64,000 nt of DNA, from the NCBI GenBank assembly GCA_965178655.1, contig OZ238266.1, forward strand, positions 744,001 to 808,000. The letters are read 5' to 3'. Both the position numbers and the translations under genes were made by a program. The DNA comes from GCA-2733415 sp965178655 (GTDB lineage: Bacteria; Bacteroidota; Bacteroidia; Flavobacteriales; Flavobacteriaceae). Each line of letters opens with the position of its first letter. Positions within the stretch are counted from its first letter, which is position 1. Positions 1 through 9,226 of this stretch are shown piece by piece. The notes beneath the pieces were generated by a model. That model was given only the letters and a program-made list of their open reading frames with translations. It ran no database searches and had not been told where the DNA came from.

Positions 1-176
1 GTAGCTTTGTTTGCCTTCCAAGGTTGCCCGTTATCCAACACAAGATTGGTTTCTGGAGCGCTTATAACTTCCTGTGACGCTTCTAGAGCTACAGGTTCTT
101 TTGATGTTTGTTGTTTGCAAGAGCTTAGTGCTACTACAAGAAGTAGTGCCGCTAATTTTAAGGTTGTTTTAATCAT
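1..176 (-). CDS. Lipoprotein, N-terminal part only (truncated at window edge)
   Basis: Reading the minus strand from the ATG at 174-176 gives an open frame of 58 residues that runs off the left edge. It starts with a lysine-containing n-region, a hydrophobic stretch (about residues 8-18) and a lipobox LSSC at residues 17-20, so the mature protein should begin at Cys20 as a lipid-anchored periplasmic or surface protein. The following residues are a Gln/Ser/Glu-rich linker. Its ATG lies 12 bases beyond the stop of the 423-aa barrel gene on the same strand, so it may be the last gene of that operon. The function cannot be read from this fragment. Confidence 0.75.
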   Translation of the reverse strand, partial: MIKTTLKLAALLLVVALSSCKQQTSKEPVALEASQEVISAPETNLVLDNGQPWKANKA

Positions 177-187
177 TTTATTATGGG

Positions 188-1459
188 TTAAAAATTATAC
201 TTTAGTTTAGTGTAAATCATATCATTTTTATTGTACTGTCCAAAGGTTCCGGTATCGCCGATAAATATATTTACACCGATTTCTATACTTGTGCCATCCG
301 TCGGAAAATAATATGCTCGGGGACGCACAAAGGCATCGGAATCATTAAGACCAATATAGCTAAATAATTCTAATCGAACGGTTTCTCTCATTAGAGTTTT
401 GGTCATTAAAAATGTAGCCATATTAGTGGTTTCCTCTTCGGTTATTTCGGCATCATAGTCCAAAATGATTTTTTGAACAAACTGTCCGCTAATTTTCCAT
501 TCACCAAACGACTTATCAAGCCCCACTACATAATTTACATAATCTTTTTTCGTTAAGCCATCTGTGGCGGTAGGTGCAATAGTTTGGAAATATTTACCCG
601 TATAGAAAGCGCCTTCTCCTCGTATAATAAATCCTTTTTTTTCTGTACTAAAGTTTGCTCCTATTAACCCTAATCGGTGGTGCTTTGGAGCAACTAATAT
701 AGAACTTAGTATCAGCTCATTCGTAATAGGATCTACCACAAATTGTTTATTTACATGTAAAACTGGGTCGTCATCCCAAGTATATCCTCCGATAACTTGT
801 AAATCAATTTCAGATTTGCTTAAACTATAGCGTATAAAAACTTCACTATTTTCAATACTTGGTGTGATTTCTTTTTGTGTTTCATCAATTATAGGAGGGG
901 CAGGGTAATTTAACACTGGGCGCCATATTGAACCCTCTTTAGGAGTTATAGAAGCTGTAAATTCGGGTATCCATACAAACTCTAATGTATGATCTGGACT
1001 TGGGTAGTAATTCAGTTTTAGCGCTGTTACCCCCATTCGGATTTCATTAAAATCACGAAGTAAAAATTCGGTTAGATTTTTAGGAGATACAATATCGGTT
1101 ATAAATACACCATCTGCCTGCCCCCAAATAATTTGTTGCTTCCCTATTCTAATATCTACTTTTTCAGCATAGAAATCAAGGTATAATTCTCGTATACCAA
1201 AATACATATCTTGTTCTGTATATTGATAAACAAAGGGGGTTGCAACAAGAGTTGTCTTTTTACGTTGATACTTTAAGGTAAGTTCTAAAGTATTTTCTAC
1301 CATGTTAAAATCACCTTGGTCAAATAACACGCCTGTATAATTTCTTACAAAACCATTTACTTCTAATTCTGGTGTGTTTTCTGGTGCTGTTTGGGCGCTT
1401 ACAGTAAGGCATCCAAACATGTATAGTAATCCTAAAAGATATATTGGTATTTTCATCAT
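188..1459 (-). CDS. Outer-membrane beta-barrel protein (DUF1302-like porin)
   Basis: This 423-aa protein has a cleavable signal peptide ending near AQT (residues 22-24). The rest is made of alternating short hydrophobic/aromatic strands and polar loops, ending in YTKLKYNF, with the terminal Phe usual for outer-membrane barrels. I read it as a DUF1302-type barrel, a family often found beside MMPL/RND exporters and LolA-like proteins, as here. Its start overlaps the stop of the upstream gene (TAATGATG), so translation is coupled; the second ATG at 1454-1456 is an equally good start. It is probably the outer-membrane conduit or receptor partner of the MMPL system. The substrate is unknown. Confidence 0.7.
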   Translation of the reverse strand: MMKIPIYLLGLLYMFGCLTVSAQTAPENTPELEVNGFVRNYTGVLFDQGDFNMVENTLELTLKYQRKKTTLVATPFVYQYTEQDMYFGIRELYLDFYAEKVDIRIGKQQIIWGQADGVFITDIVSPKNLTEFLLRDFNEIRMGVTALKLNYYPSPDHTLEFVWIPEFTASITPKEGSIWRPVLNYPAPPIIDETQKEITPSIENSEVFIRYSLSKSEIDLQVIGGYTWDDDPVLHVNKQFVVDPITNELILSSILVAPKHHRLGLIGANFSTEKKGFIIRGEGAFYTGKYFQTIAPTATDGLTKKDYVNYVVGLDKSFGEWKISGQFVQKIILDYDAEITEEETTNMATFLMTKTLMRETVRLELFSYIGLNDSDAFVRPRAYYFPTDGTSIEIGVNIFIGDTGTFGQYNKNDMIYTKLKYNF

Positions 1460-2232
1460 TATAAGCCTTTTTGCATTTGTCGTTGTGTAAAGAATCCTGC
1501 GCTTAAACCTTGGTCAATTTTCAAATTGGTTAATTCAATACGAGTCATATGGTTTTTCTGTACATTTTTCATTTCTTGTTTTGTAATAATCCAATAGTTT
1601 GCTACTTTTTCTACTTCTATAATATGAAGTGTTTTTAGCAGTACTTCATCTTCATCATAAAAATCAATTTTTAGCGGAATGGTTCTTGTTTTAGAAATCC
1701 AAGCTACTTTTTTAGAGTATTGTTCCTCTTCTATTGGTGTTGCTTCAACAACCCAACACGCTTCATTATTTAATGTTTCACTTTTAACAAAGCGATGAAC
1801 ATCACGTTCAGGATTCCTTTTTTCCATATCGGCATAGGTGTAATCCGAGCCCATAAAGCTATTGTCTTTACTTGAACTTGAAATCCTTTTTACTTTTTTT
1901 AGTGCTGGCAAATACAACCATTGGTCATCATTTTTATCTGCGTCATCATACGACCAGTTCATGAATGCCGTATTTTTAACATCTGAAGGCGCTTTAAAAA
2001 ACAATAATTGTTTTTCAATATTTTCCAAATCCATAAAGTACTTATGCAGACTTCTCACTCGTTCACTCCCTTTTTTATTAATTAAGGTCATTGTCATATC
2101 GCTTTCCCCATCTTTAGGAGCTTCACGGTTGTATACACTGTAAGCAATTTCTTTTGCATCCTGTGCTTGTACTTTAGACCACACTATGGTACTCAGTATA
2201 AAAAGGCTGATTATTCTTAATTTGTTTTTCAT
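1459..2232 (-). CDS. Outer membrane lipoprotein-sorting (LolA-like) protein
   Basis: The protein is about 257 aa with a signal peptide (KLRIISLFILSTIVWSKVQAQ, then cleavage). I chose the ATG at 2230-2232 because residues upstream of it in the longer frame are charged and would bury the signal peptide. The body has the pattern of the DUF4292/LolA-like periplasmic family that binds lipid in a half-barrel, with the characteristic stretch WLYLPALKKVKRI followed by GSDYTYADM. Such proteins are commonly encoded between an MMPL permease and an outer-membrane barrel. It probably carries a hydrophobic molecule across the periplasm between those two partners. It is co-transcribed with both: 25 bases after the permease and one-base overlap with the barrel. 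Confidence 0.75.
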   Translation of the reverse strand: MKNKLRIISLFILSTIVWSKVQAQDAKEIAYSVYNREAPKDGESDMTMTLINKKGSERVRSLHKYFMDLENIEKQLLFFKAPSDVKNTAFMNWSYDDADKNDDQWLYLPALKKVKRISSSSKDNSFMGSDYTYADMEKRNPERDVHRFVKSETLNNEACWVVEATPIEEEQYSKKVAWISKTRTIPLKIDFYDEDEVLLKTLHIIEVEKVANYWIITKQEMKNVQKNHMTRIELTNLKIDQGLSAGFFTQRQMQKGL

Positions 2233-2257
2233 ATCGATTGTTGTTTCCGGGTTAAAT

Positions 2258-4555
2258 TTATTTTTTAGTAAAGAATATTTTTTTGCTATGCAACACAATA
2301 AACAAAATCGTTACTGTAGCTATAAAGCTGGTAAGCATATTAAGTGAAACAATTGCACCAAGTGCTTGATTAGGTTTAAAGGCAGAGAAAATAAGCACTA
2401 AAAAACCTAGGATAACCACCACTGCATTAAATGCTATTGCTCTACCAGAATGCAACATTGTATGTTTTGCTGTTTCGTGCCTATCATTTGTAGCAAGGGC
2501 ATTAATTTTATACCTATCAATAAAGTGTACTGCATAATCAATACCTATACCAATAGCAATGCTTGATATTAGTGCTGTTGTGGTTTCTAAAGGAATATTT
2601 AGCCATCCTAACACACCAAATGATATTACTGTTGTAATCACTATAGGAATAGTAGCTATAACACCTAGCTTAATACTTCTAAACATAATAGAAAGCAGTA
2701 TAATTACTAGTATAAATGAATAGAGTAAACTTTTTATTTGCCCAATTAAAATTAAGTCGTTAAACACCATAACCTTATAACCACTTCCTGCAAAATTCAA
2801 CTTAATTCCAAGCTTATTCAGTTGGTCTCTATATTTTTCAATAGCTAGAATTGTAGCATCTAACCCTTTAGAGTTATCTTCTTTTAATTGAAATTGAAGG
2901 TTTGCCGTTTTAAAATCATCGGTAACAATATCCCAAAGCCTATCAGACCCTCCACTCATTTCATATAAAAGAAAATATTGAGCAATCAACTCCTTTTCTT
3001 GAGGGATTTTATAGTAGTCTTGTTGATCTGCATGTAACACTTTATTCATTCGTTTTATAAAATCTACTACCGACAAACTTCCTCCAACTACTGCATTGTT
3101 TTCCGTAACAGAATTTGCTATTTCATTGATTAAGCCTAATACTTTTGGGTCTTTAAATGTATCGGCTTTGTTTGCTTCTAGCACAACATTTATTGTTGTT
3201 GTTCCCAAGAAATTAGCATTTACAAAAGCATCGGTTTTTACTAAAGGATCTTCAGAAGGGAAGCGTGCCAAGAAACTCGAATTAATCCAAATTTTAGACA
3301 TCCCTAAAGCAAAGAATATCAACACCCCTACTGTAACGAAAACCACTGCTTTTTTGTGTTGTATTAATGTTGCAGTCACTTTTTCAGCCATTCTATTAAA
3401 GAAGGTGTCATTGCTGTTTTTTGATTTTTTAGCCACTTTTGGCAGTCCAAATATCTGTACTGCTACAGGAATTAAAACCATTGAAAAAAACATAGCTAGC
3501 ATAACACCATAGGCTGTAAAAAAGGCAAAGTATTTAATTGGATAGATTGCTGAAGTTACGAGCGATAAAAATCCTACTGCTGTAGTTACCGAAGTAACTA
3601 GCACAGGTATTAGCATTTCTGAAGTCATGTTTTCAATTAGTTTTTCTTTAGACCAATCAGCATGTTTTCTAATCATTATTTGTAAATGACTAAACAAATG
3701 AATGGCATCGGCTACTCCAATAGCAATAAGCATTACAGGAATCAATGAACTTGGTGCATAAATTGGTATTCCGAGTCCCAACATTAACCCAAATGTCCAA
3801 ATAGAAGAAAACAGCACGACAGCCATTGAAATAAGTGTTGCCTTAATACTTCTTAGCACTGCAAATAATACCACTACAATCAAAAGCAATACTACCGGGA
3901 ACATTTTTTTCATATCAGCAGGCATTAATATAGCCATTGTTCCCTCTACTATTGGCTGACCAGCAACATAGATAGCATCACCATTTCCTTCATGCTTTTT
4001 TGATATTTCTAAAATTTGATGGTATAACTCTTGTGTAAAACTATTGTTTTTAATTTTTGTAAAAACTAGAGTGGCCGTTCCATTTTTAGACACTAATTTT
4101 TCATGAACCATTTCATTTGAAACAACACTTCTCTCTATCGCATCAAATGTATTTTGAGTTTTTGGAATTCTCTTAAAAAACGGCTCTATTTCTAAGCTTT
4201 CATCAGCCCCCTTAATATTATCTGCTGTATAAAGCGATAGCACATCATCTTTGTCTTCTACTACATCTAGCTTTTGAATTTCTTTAGTTAAATCTTTAAT
4301 TTTCTGAAAGGTTGTTGCATTATATATTCCTTCCTTATTTTCAATAGCAATCATTATTGCATCTCTAATATCAAAAATATCTTCCGCTTTATCACTATAT
4401 ATAAACGCTGGGTGATCCTTAGGCATATAGGTGTCCAAATCCGTTTCAAGCTTAAAATTGGTTTTGATACTATATATGTTCGCTAGTGTCCCTAGTATTA
4501 ATAGCAATAAAGTTAGCTTGCTGTTTTTAAGTAGTAGTGTTGTTATTTTTTTCAT
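2258..4555 (-). CDS. MMPL/RND family transporter
   Basis: The 765-aa inner-membrane protein has the duplicated RND layout: one N-terminal helix (about 8-28), a large periplasmic loop, five helices around residues 220-370, a second loop, and a last block of helices from about 635 to 760. The repeated motif IAIGVADAIHLFSH in the first half and IAIGIGIDYAVHFIDRY in the second carries the Asp expected for proton relay in MMPL proteins. It resembles the bacterial hydrophobe/lipid transporters of the MMPL family rather than AcrB (shorter, no OprM partner). It heads the operon with the LolA-like and barrel genes. A TetR operator lies just upstream at 4570-4585, so it is probably repressed until ligand is present. 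Confidence 0.85.
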   Translation of the reverse strand: MKKITTLLLKNSKLTLLLLILGTLANIYSIKTNFKLETDLDTYMPKDHPAFIYSDKAEDIFDIRDAIMIAIENKEGIYNATTFQKIKDLTKEIQKLDVVEDKDDVLSLYTADNIKGADESLEIEPFFKRIPKTQNTFDAIERSVVSNEMVHEKLVSKNGTATLVFTKIKNNSFTQELYHQILEISKKHEGNGDAIYVAGQPIVEGTMAILMPADMKKMFPVVLLLIVVVLFAVLRSIKATLISMAVVLFSSIWTFGLMLGLGIPIYAPSSLIPVMLIAIGVADAIHLFSHLQIMIRKHADWSKEKLIENMTSEMLIPVLVTSVTTAVGFLSLVTSAIYPIKYFAFFTAYGVMLAMFFSMVLIPVAVQIFGLPKVAKKSKNSNDTFFNRMAEKVTATLIQHKKAVVFVTVGVLIFFALGMSKIWINSSFLARFPSEDPLVKTDAFVNANFLGTTTINVVLEANKADTFKDPKVLGLINEIANSVTENNAVVGGSLSVVDFIKRMNKVLHADQQDYYKIPQEKELIAQYFLLYEMSGGSDRLWDIVTDDFKTANLQFQLKEDNSKGLDATILAIEKYRDQLNKLGIKLNFAGSGYKVMVFNDLILIGQIKSLLYSFILVIILLSIMFRSIKLGVIATIPIVITTVISFGVLGWLNIPLETTTALISSIAIGIGIDYAVHFIDRYKINALATNDRHETAKHTMLHSGRAIAFNAVVVILGFLVLIFSAFKPNQALGAIVSLNMLTSFIATVTILFIVLHSKKIFFTKK

Positions 4556-4569
4556 ATTACTTATCTCTT

Positions 4570-4585
4570 GTTAGTAAACACTAAC
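4570..4585. promoter_or_regulatory. TetR operator palindrome, copy 1
   Basis: GTTAGT-AAAC-ACTAAC is a perfect 6-bp inverted repeat with a 4-bp spacer, 14 bases upstream of the MMPL start. The same half-sites with the same spacing occur upstream of tetR. Binding by the neighbouring TetR protein is inferred from this. Confidence 0.75.
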
Positions 4586-4603
4586 TTTTTAGTGTAAATT
4601 TTT

Positions 4604-5188
4604 TTAACTTTTTTGGATGAGTTTTTCAATTGTGGTATTCAAAATTTCTCCTTCTTTTACCAAATCAAAGGCATGTTTTTCTAACCGCCATCTTAAAATT
4701 GTAAAACGCATACTCCCCATAATTATATTAGCAAGTTGTGTTGCTTCAATATCACTTCTAACACTTCCATCTGCTTGTCCTTCTTTTAATATTGTGCTTA
4801 CTTTTGCTCGTTTTTGAGTCATAATTTCCGCAACTGCAGATGACAAAATACTATCATACTGAAAACTTGTTTCAGAAAAAATAACCATAATAATTGCTGG
4901 GTTATTATGAAAGTGGGTAAACTGAAATAGAATCATCGCCTTTATTTTTTCCATTCCTGATTTATCAGCAGCAATAATTTCTAAAAGCTTTGTTTTTAAT
5001 TGACTTTTATAATAGAGTAAAACCGACTTTAATAATTCGGTTTTATTTTTAAAATGACGGTATAGCGCAGGTTCAGAAAAAGACATCTGCTGTGCTAGAT
5101 TTTTAGTTGTAAGATTTTGAATACCCTTATTTCCAATAAGTGTAGTAGTTGCTTCTATAATTTCAAGCTGTCTTTTTGTAAAATCCAT
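4604..5188 (-). CDS. TetR/AcrR family transcriptional repressor
   Basis: The 194-aa protein has an N-terminal helix-turn-helix (residues about 24-46, LTTKNLAQQMSFSEPALYRHF followed by KNKTELL) typical of TetR, and a helical C-terminal ligand domain of about 140 residues. The gene sits 48 bases upstream of the MMPL exporter in the same orientation. Palindromes with identical half-sites lie on either side of the gene, so it most likely represses itself and the exporter operon. The promoter is so close to the start codon that the mRNA should be leaderless. The inducing ligand is unknown, but by analogy with other TetR-MMPL pairs it may be a fatty acid or other hydrophobe. Confidence 0.9.
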   Translation of the reverse strand: MDFTKRQLEIIEATTTLIGNKGIQNLTTKNLAQQMSFSEPALYRHFKNKTELLKSVLLYYKSQLKTKLLEIIAADKSGMEKIKAMILFQFTHFHNNPAIIMVIFSETSFQYDSILSSAVAEIMTQKRAKVSTILKEGQADGSVRSDIEATQLANIIMGSMRFTILRWRLEKHAFDLVKEGEILNTTIEKLIQKS

Positions 5189-5192
5189 ACTG

Positions 5193-5222
5193 CAAAGTTA
5201 GTGATTACTAACTTATTTACAA
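5193..5222 (-). promoter_or_regulatory. tetR promoter with overlapping operator, predicted leaderless
   Basis: On the minus strand a TTG (5220-5222) is followed by exactly 19 bases and TAACTTTG (5193-5200), matching the Bacteroidetes -33/-7 consensus. The palindrome GTTAGT-GATT-ACTAAC (5197-5212) overlaps the -7 box. Counting five bases beyond the -7 box puts transcription start on or next to the A of the tetR ATG at 5188. Confidence 0.75.
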
Positions 5223-5245
5223 AGTAAACATTAAAAAATATTTTT

Positions 5246-5932
5246 TTACGGCGTAGTACTAGAAACCTCTAAGGTTTTACCATTATAATATTTATTACCA
5301 TTTAGCGCAAAGTCATGTATATATGTAGCCATTTCAATTGCTTTAACGGGTGCTTCATAGCCCGGAAAGGCTTCTGCTAGCATTTCGGTTTGCACAGCAC
5401 CTAAGGCCAGTACATTAAAAGATATGCCTTGCTCCTTATATTCTTCAGCAAGTACTTCCGATAGGGTTATTACTGCGCCTTTACTTGAACTATAGGCTGC
5501 CAATCCTGGAAATTTCATACTACCTTGCACACCTCCCATAGAGCTAACTGTAAGTACATGGGCACCGCTACTCATAAATGGCAGTACTGTTTTTATGGTT
5601 TCTGAAACGCCAAAAACATTTACAGCATATACGTTTAGCCAATCTGTACTTGTAAGTGCATTAAACGGTTTATTGATTAACAAGCCTGCATTATTAATTA
5701 ACACATCTACTTTACTATCCCATTGCTGTGTGATAAAAGCATGGAGTTTTATATATGATGCGCCTTGAGTTAAATCAAATGCAATATCAACAATATTTGG
5801 GTGACTAAGTGTTGTTATTGGTTCACTATTACGAGATAGGGCAAGTACTTTATGTCCTGCATTAGCGAATTGTTTTGCCAACTCAAAACCAATACCTCTA
5901 CTTGTTCCTGTAATAATAATATGTTTTGCCAT
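5246..5932 (-). CDS. SDR family oxidoreductase
   Basis: This 228-aa short-chain dehydrogenase/reductase has the Rossmann glycine motif TGTSRGIGFE (residues 8-17), the NNAG motif at about residue 88, a catalytic Ser in SSMGG, and YSSSK carrying the Tyr-xxx-Lys pair. The N-terminal layout (TGxxxGIG) indicates a classical cytosolic SDR. The residue after the second strand (LSRNS) suggests NADP(H) preference, though this is weak. The gene lies upstream of tetR on the same strand but has its own spacing and no operator, so it need not belong to the TetR regulon. The substrate is not evident. Confidence 0.85.
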   Translation of the reverse strand: MAKHIIITGTSRGIGFELAKQFANAGHKVLALSRNSEPITTLSHPNIVDIAFDLTQGASYIKLHAFITQQWDSKVDVLINNAGLLINKPFNALTSTDWLNVYAVNVFGVSETIKTVLPFMSSGAHVLTVSSMGGVQGSMKFPGLAAYSSSKGAVITLSEVLAEEYKEQGISFNVLALGAVQTEMLAEAFPGYEAPVKAIEMATYIHDFALNGNKYYNGKTLEVSSTTP

Positions 5933-5961
5933 GTGATAAGGTTTTATATCTCCAAAAATAC

Positions 5962-5998
5962 AAAAAATCCTGTTGTATACTACAACAGGATTTTTTTT
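5962..5998 (-). terminator. Rho-independent terminator of the pdh E2 gene
   Basis: ATCCTGTTGTA and TACAACAGGAT form an 11-bp stem with a 3-base loop flanked by A/T runs on both sides. On the minus strand it follows the E2 stop by about 20 bases. The A run on the other side means it could also work in the other direction. Confidence 0.85.
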
Positions 5999-6018
5999 GT
6001 TTATTATGTTTTATGTAG

Positions 6019-7569
6019 TTACACCAGCATTGTTACTGGGTTTTCTACATAGTTTTTTAATGTTTGTAGAAACTGTGCTCCTGTAGCACCATCAACAGTA
6101 CGATGATCACATGCTAAGGTTAGTTTCATAGTATTTCCAACGGCTATTTGTCCGTTTTTAACTACTGCTTTTTCTACAATAGCACCTACTGATAAAATAG
6201 CTGAATTAGGCTGATTGATAATTGATGTAAAGCTTTCAATACCAAACATTCCTAAGTTAGAAATGGTAAATGTACTGCCTTCCATTTCTTGTGGCGTAAG
6301 TTTCTTTTGACGCGCACGCACGGCAAAATCTTTTACCGACCCTCCAATTTGTGGTAAGCTTTGCTCGTTTGCAAAAGGCACTACCGGCACTACTAAACCA
6401 TCATCTACAGCTACTGCAACACCAATATGTACGTGGTGATTTAACTGTATATGTGTATCAAACCACTGAGAGTTAACTTGTGGGTGCTGTTTTAGTGCTA
6501 ATGCTGCTGCTTTTACTACGATATCATTAAATGATATTTTGGTGTTTGGCAGTGTATTGTATTGTGTTCTAAAGGCAATGGCATTATCCATATCAAATTC
6601 TACATTTAAGTAGTAATGTGGTGCCATAAACTTAGACTCTCCTAATCTGCGTGCAATAACCTTACGCATTTGTGAATTAGAAATATCTTCGGTATGTTCT
6701 TGTCCTGAAGGTACAAATTCCCCTACGCTTGCTGTTGCTGGTTGGTAGTTTTCTATATCCTTCTTAATAATACGTCCGTTTTCACCTGAACCTTTAATTT
6801 GTGATAACTGAAGCCCTTTATCTGCTGCAATTTTCTTAGCTAATGGTGATGCAAAGATACGTTCTGAAGCAGTTGCCACTGTTTTAGGGGCTATTGCTTT
6901 TTTAGGGGCTGCTGGTTTTTCTTCTACAGGTGCAGCTGTAGCTGCTGGTTGCTTAGTATAGTTTTTTGCAATAGCTGACACATCAGTCCCTTTAGGGCCA
7001 ATAATTGCTAATATACTATCTACCGGAGCGGCTTCGCCTTCTTGAAGACCTACATATAATAGGGTTCCTTCATAGAAAGACTCAAATTCCATAGTGGCTT
7101 TATCGGTTTCAATTTCAGCAAGAATATCGCCTTCTGATACGTTTTCACCTACTTTTACCAACCATGTTGCCACGGTTCCTTCGGTCATTGTATCACTTAA
7201 GCGAGGCATTGTAACCACCTCTACACCTTTTGGAATTTCTACTGCAGATGTTGCTTCTGCAACAGGAGCTGTTTTTTCTTCTTTTGTTATTGCTTTGGTA
7301 TCTCCAGCTAATAACGATGATATGTCTTCTCCTTTTTCTCCAATTATAGCGAGTAATGTATCTACCGGAGCCATTCCGCCTTCTTGAACACCAATGTGTA
7401 ATAAAACACCTTCATGAAAAGATTCAAACTCCATAGTGGCTTTATCGGTTTCAATTTCAGCAAGAATATCGCCTTCTTCAATGGTATCACCAACTTGTTT
7501 TAGCCAAGTTGCTACCACGCCTTCCGTCATGGTATCACTTAATCTTGGCATGTTAATTACTTCTGCCAT
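6019..7569 (-). CDS. pdhC: Pyruvate dehydrogenase E2, dihydrolipoamide acetyltransferase
   Basis: The 516-aa E2 moves the acetyl group from E1 to CoA on lipoyl arms. Two N-terminal lipoyl domains each contain EIETDKATMEFES, with lipoyl lysines at K43 and K157. Alanine/proline-rich linkers follow, then a peripheral subunit-binding domain at about 237-273 (ASPLAKKIA...GRIIKKDI). The C-terminal catalytic domain has the conserved HRTVDG, His489 and Asp493. The ATG is 3 bases from the E1-alpha stop, so E1-alpha and E2 form one operon. No E1-beta or E3 gene is in this window. Use of E2 with a separately encoded E1-beta is common in Flavobacteria. Confidence 0.95.
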   Translation of the reverse strand: MAEVINMPRLSDTMTEGVVATWLKQVGDTIEEGDILAEIETDKATMEFESFHEGVLLHIGVQEGGMAPVDTLLAIIGEKGEDISSLLAGDTKAITKEEKTAPVAEATSAVEIPKGVEVVTMPRLSDTMTEGTVATWLVKVGENVSEGDILAEIETDKATMEFESFYEGTLLYVGLQEGEAAPVDSILAIIGPKGTDVSAIAKNYTKQPAATAAPVEEKPAAPKKAIAPKTVATASERIFASPLAKKIAADKGLQLSQIKGSGENGRIIKKDIENYQPATASVGEFVPSGQEHTEDISNSQMRKVIARRLGESKFMAPHYYLNVEFDMDNAIAFRTQYNTLPNTKISFNDIVVKAAALALKQHPQVNSQWFDTHIQLNHHVHIGVAVAVDDGLVVPVVPFANEQSLPQIGGSVKDFAVRARQKKLTPQEMEGSTFTISNLGMFGIESFTSIINQPNSAILSVGAIVEKAVVKNGQIAVGNTMKLTLACDHRTVDGATGAQFLQTLKNYVENPVTMLV

Positions 7570-7572
7570 AGC

Positions 7573-8571
7573 TTATAATTTATGAGGTATAAATGGATAA
7601 TTGTCTTGTTCGTACACTACATCATACAACTGACTTACTGGTGGATATGCCGATTCTTCTGCAAATTCTTCACATTCTTTAACCAGTGCTTTTACGCGTT
7701 TATCAATTACTGAAATATCGTCTTGTGTAGCATATTTTTTATCTAACAGTATGTTTTTTACTGTTGTTATAGGATCAATTTTTTGATACTCAGCTACTTC
7801 ATCTTTTGTTCTGTAGTGTTGTGCATCAGACATTGAGTGTCCTCTATAACGATAGGTTTTCATTTCTAAAAATGTTGGTCCGTTACCTGCTCTTGCATGA
7901 TCCATGGCTATAGCCATTTCTTTTGCTACAGCTTCGGGATCCATACCGTCTACTGGGCGACAAGGCATTTCATATCCTAAACCTAACTTCCAAATATCAG
8001 TATGGTTTGCGGTACGTTCTACAGATGTTCCCATAGCGTATCCGTTATTTTCTACAATAAATACTACGGGTAATTTCCATAGCATTGCCATATTAAAAGT
8101 TTCGTGTAAAGAGCCTTGACGTGCGGCACCATCTCCAAAGTAGCAAAGTGTTACTGCTCCGGTGTTATGGTATTTATCTCCAAAAGCCATTCCTGCGCCT
8201 AAAGGAATTTGACCTCCTACAATACCATGGCCACCATAAAATCCTTTTTCTTTAGAAAAGATATGCATAGAGCCTCCCATACCTTTTGAGGTACCGGTAA
8301 CTTTACCGTATAATTCTGCCATAACACGTTTAGGATCTACTCCCATACCTATTGGTTGTACGTGGTTACGGTAAGCGGTAATCATTTTATCTTTTGATAA
8401 ATCCATGGCGTGTAATGCGCCTGCTAATACGGCTTCTTGTCCGTTATACAAGTGCAAGAATCCTCTTACTTTTTGCTGAATATATACTGCTGCTAGTTTA
8501 TCTTCAAACTTTCTCCAAAACAGCATGTCTTCATACCATTTTAAATAGGTTGCTTTTGTTACTTTTTTCAT
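7573..8571 (-). CDS. pdhA: Pyruvate dehydrogenase E1 component, alpha subunit
   Basis: The 332-aa protein decarboxylates pyruvate with thiamine diphosphate together with an E1-beta subunit. The ThDP motif runs from GDG at 146-148 to ENN at 174-176. The phosphorylation-loop motif YRGHSMSD is near residue 243. Length is typical for the alpha subunit of the alpha2-beta2 type. A probable promoter lies upstream on the minus strand, with TATTTTTG at 8615-8622 and a TTG at 8639-8641; the 16-bp spacing is short of the usual 19. It is the first gene of the E1-alpha/E2 operon. Confidence 0.95.
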   Translation of the reverse strand: MKKVTKATYLKWYEDMLFWRKFEDKLAAVYIQQKVRGFLHLYNGQEAVLAGALHAMDLSKDKMITAYRNHVQPIGMGVDPKRVMAELYGKVTGTSKGMGGSMHIFSKEKGFYGGHGIVGGQIPLGAGMAFGDKYHNTGAVTLCYFGDGAARQGSLHETFNMAMLWKLPVVFIVENNGYAMGTSVERTANHTDIWKLGLGYEMPCRPVDGMDPEAVAKEMAIAMDHARAGNGPTFLEMKTYRYRGHSMSDAQHYRTKDEVAEYQKIDPITTVKNILLDKKYATQDDISVIDKRVKALVKECEEFAEESAYPPVSQLYDVVYEQDNYPFIPHKL

Positions 8572-8724
8572 CTTCTCTTTTAATTTGAAGTATGTATATT
8601 TTTATAAACGTACACAAAAATAGTCTTTCAAAATGAATCAAAAAACTGTTTGTTGAAAAATCGACTATTTTCAGTCGAAAAAAAATGTCTTTTTTACGAA
8701 TTTAAAATAATTAAGGGGTGTTTT

Positions 8725-9213
8725 TTACAAATTTGACTTTTCAAAACCCATTGGCAATAGTGCCGCTAATGAATCTGATTTCATTATTGACCCTTCTTCT
8801 CCCATAAAATATAATTCTATTGGAGTAGACTGCTTGTTTTCGTATTCTGAAATTGTTTGCCTACAAGCACCACATGGCGGTATTGGATTAGATACTTTAT
8901 GGTTTTTAGATGTGGCTGTTATAGCCATACTTACTATTGTTTCTTCTGGATATAGCGTACCTGCTTGGTATATAGCTACACGCTCTGCACATAGCCCTGA
9001 TGGGTATGCTGCATTTTCTTGATTAGCTCCTATAACTACTTTACCATTACTCATTAGTATTGCAGTACCAACATTAAATTTAGAGTATGGTGAGTACGCC
9101 ACATTTCTTGCCTTTACAGCTGACTGCATTAGGTTATAAATTGCTTCTGGCAACTCTGACAACTGCTCGTATACCATAAAAGTATTTTGTATAGTCAGTG
9201 TTTTTATTGGCAT
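8725..9213 (-). CDS. cdd: Cytidine deaminase
   Basis: The 162-aa enzyme deaminates (deoxy)cytidine to (deoxy)uridine in pyrimidine salvage. The zinc site is visible: C75-A-E77 (catalytic Glu) and PCGAC with C114 and C117, the pattern of the small tetrameric cytidine deaminases with three Cys ligands. The N-terminal 25 residues precede the family core. The gene starts 13 bases downstream of porV on the same strand, so it is probably the last gene of the porU-porV transcript. It has no obvious link to secretion. Confidence 0.93.
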   Translation of the reverse strand: MPIKTLTIQNTFMVYEQLSELPEAIYNLMQSAVKARNVAYSPYSKFNVGTAILMSNGKVVIGANQENAAYPSGLCAERVAIYQAGTLYPEETIVSMAITATSKNHKVSNPIPPCGACRQTISEYENKQSTPIELYFMGEEGSIMKSDSLAALLPMGFEKSNL

Positions 9214-9226
9214 AAAATATATGTTT

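Noticed and set aside
3096..3512. Plus-strand open frame of 138 codons
   Set aside because: It lies wholly within the MMPL gene on the other strand, has no family pattern and no promoter or leader. It is a shadow frame.
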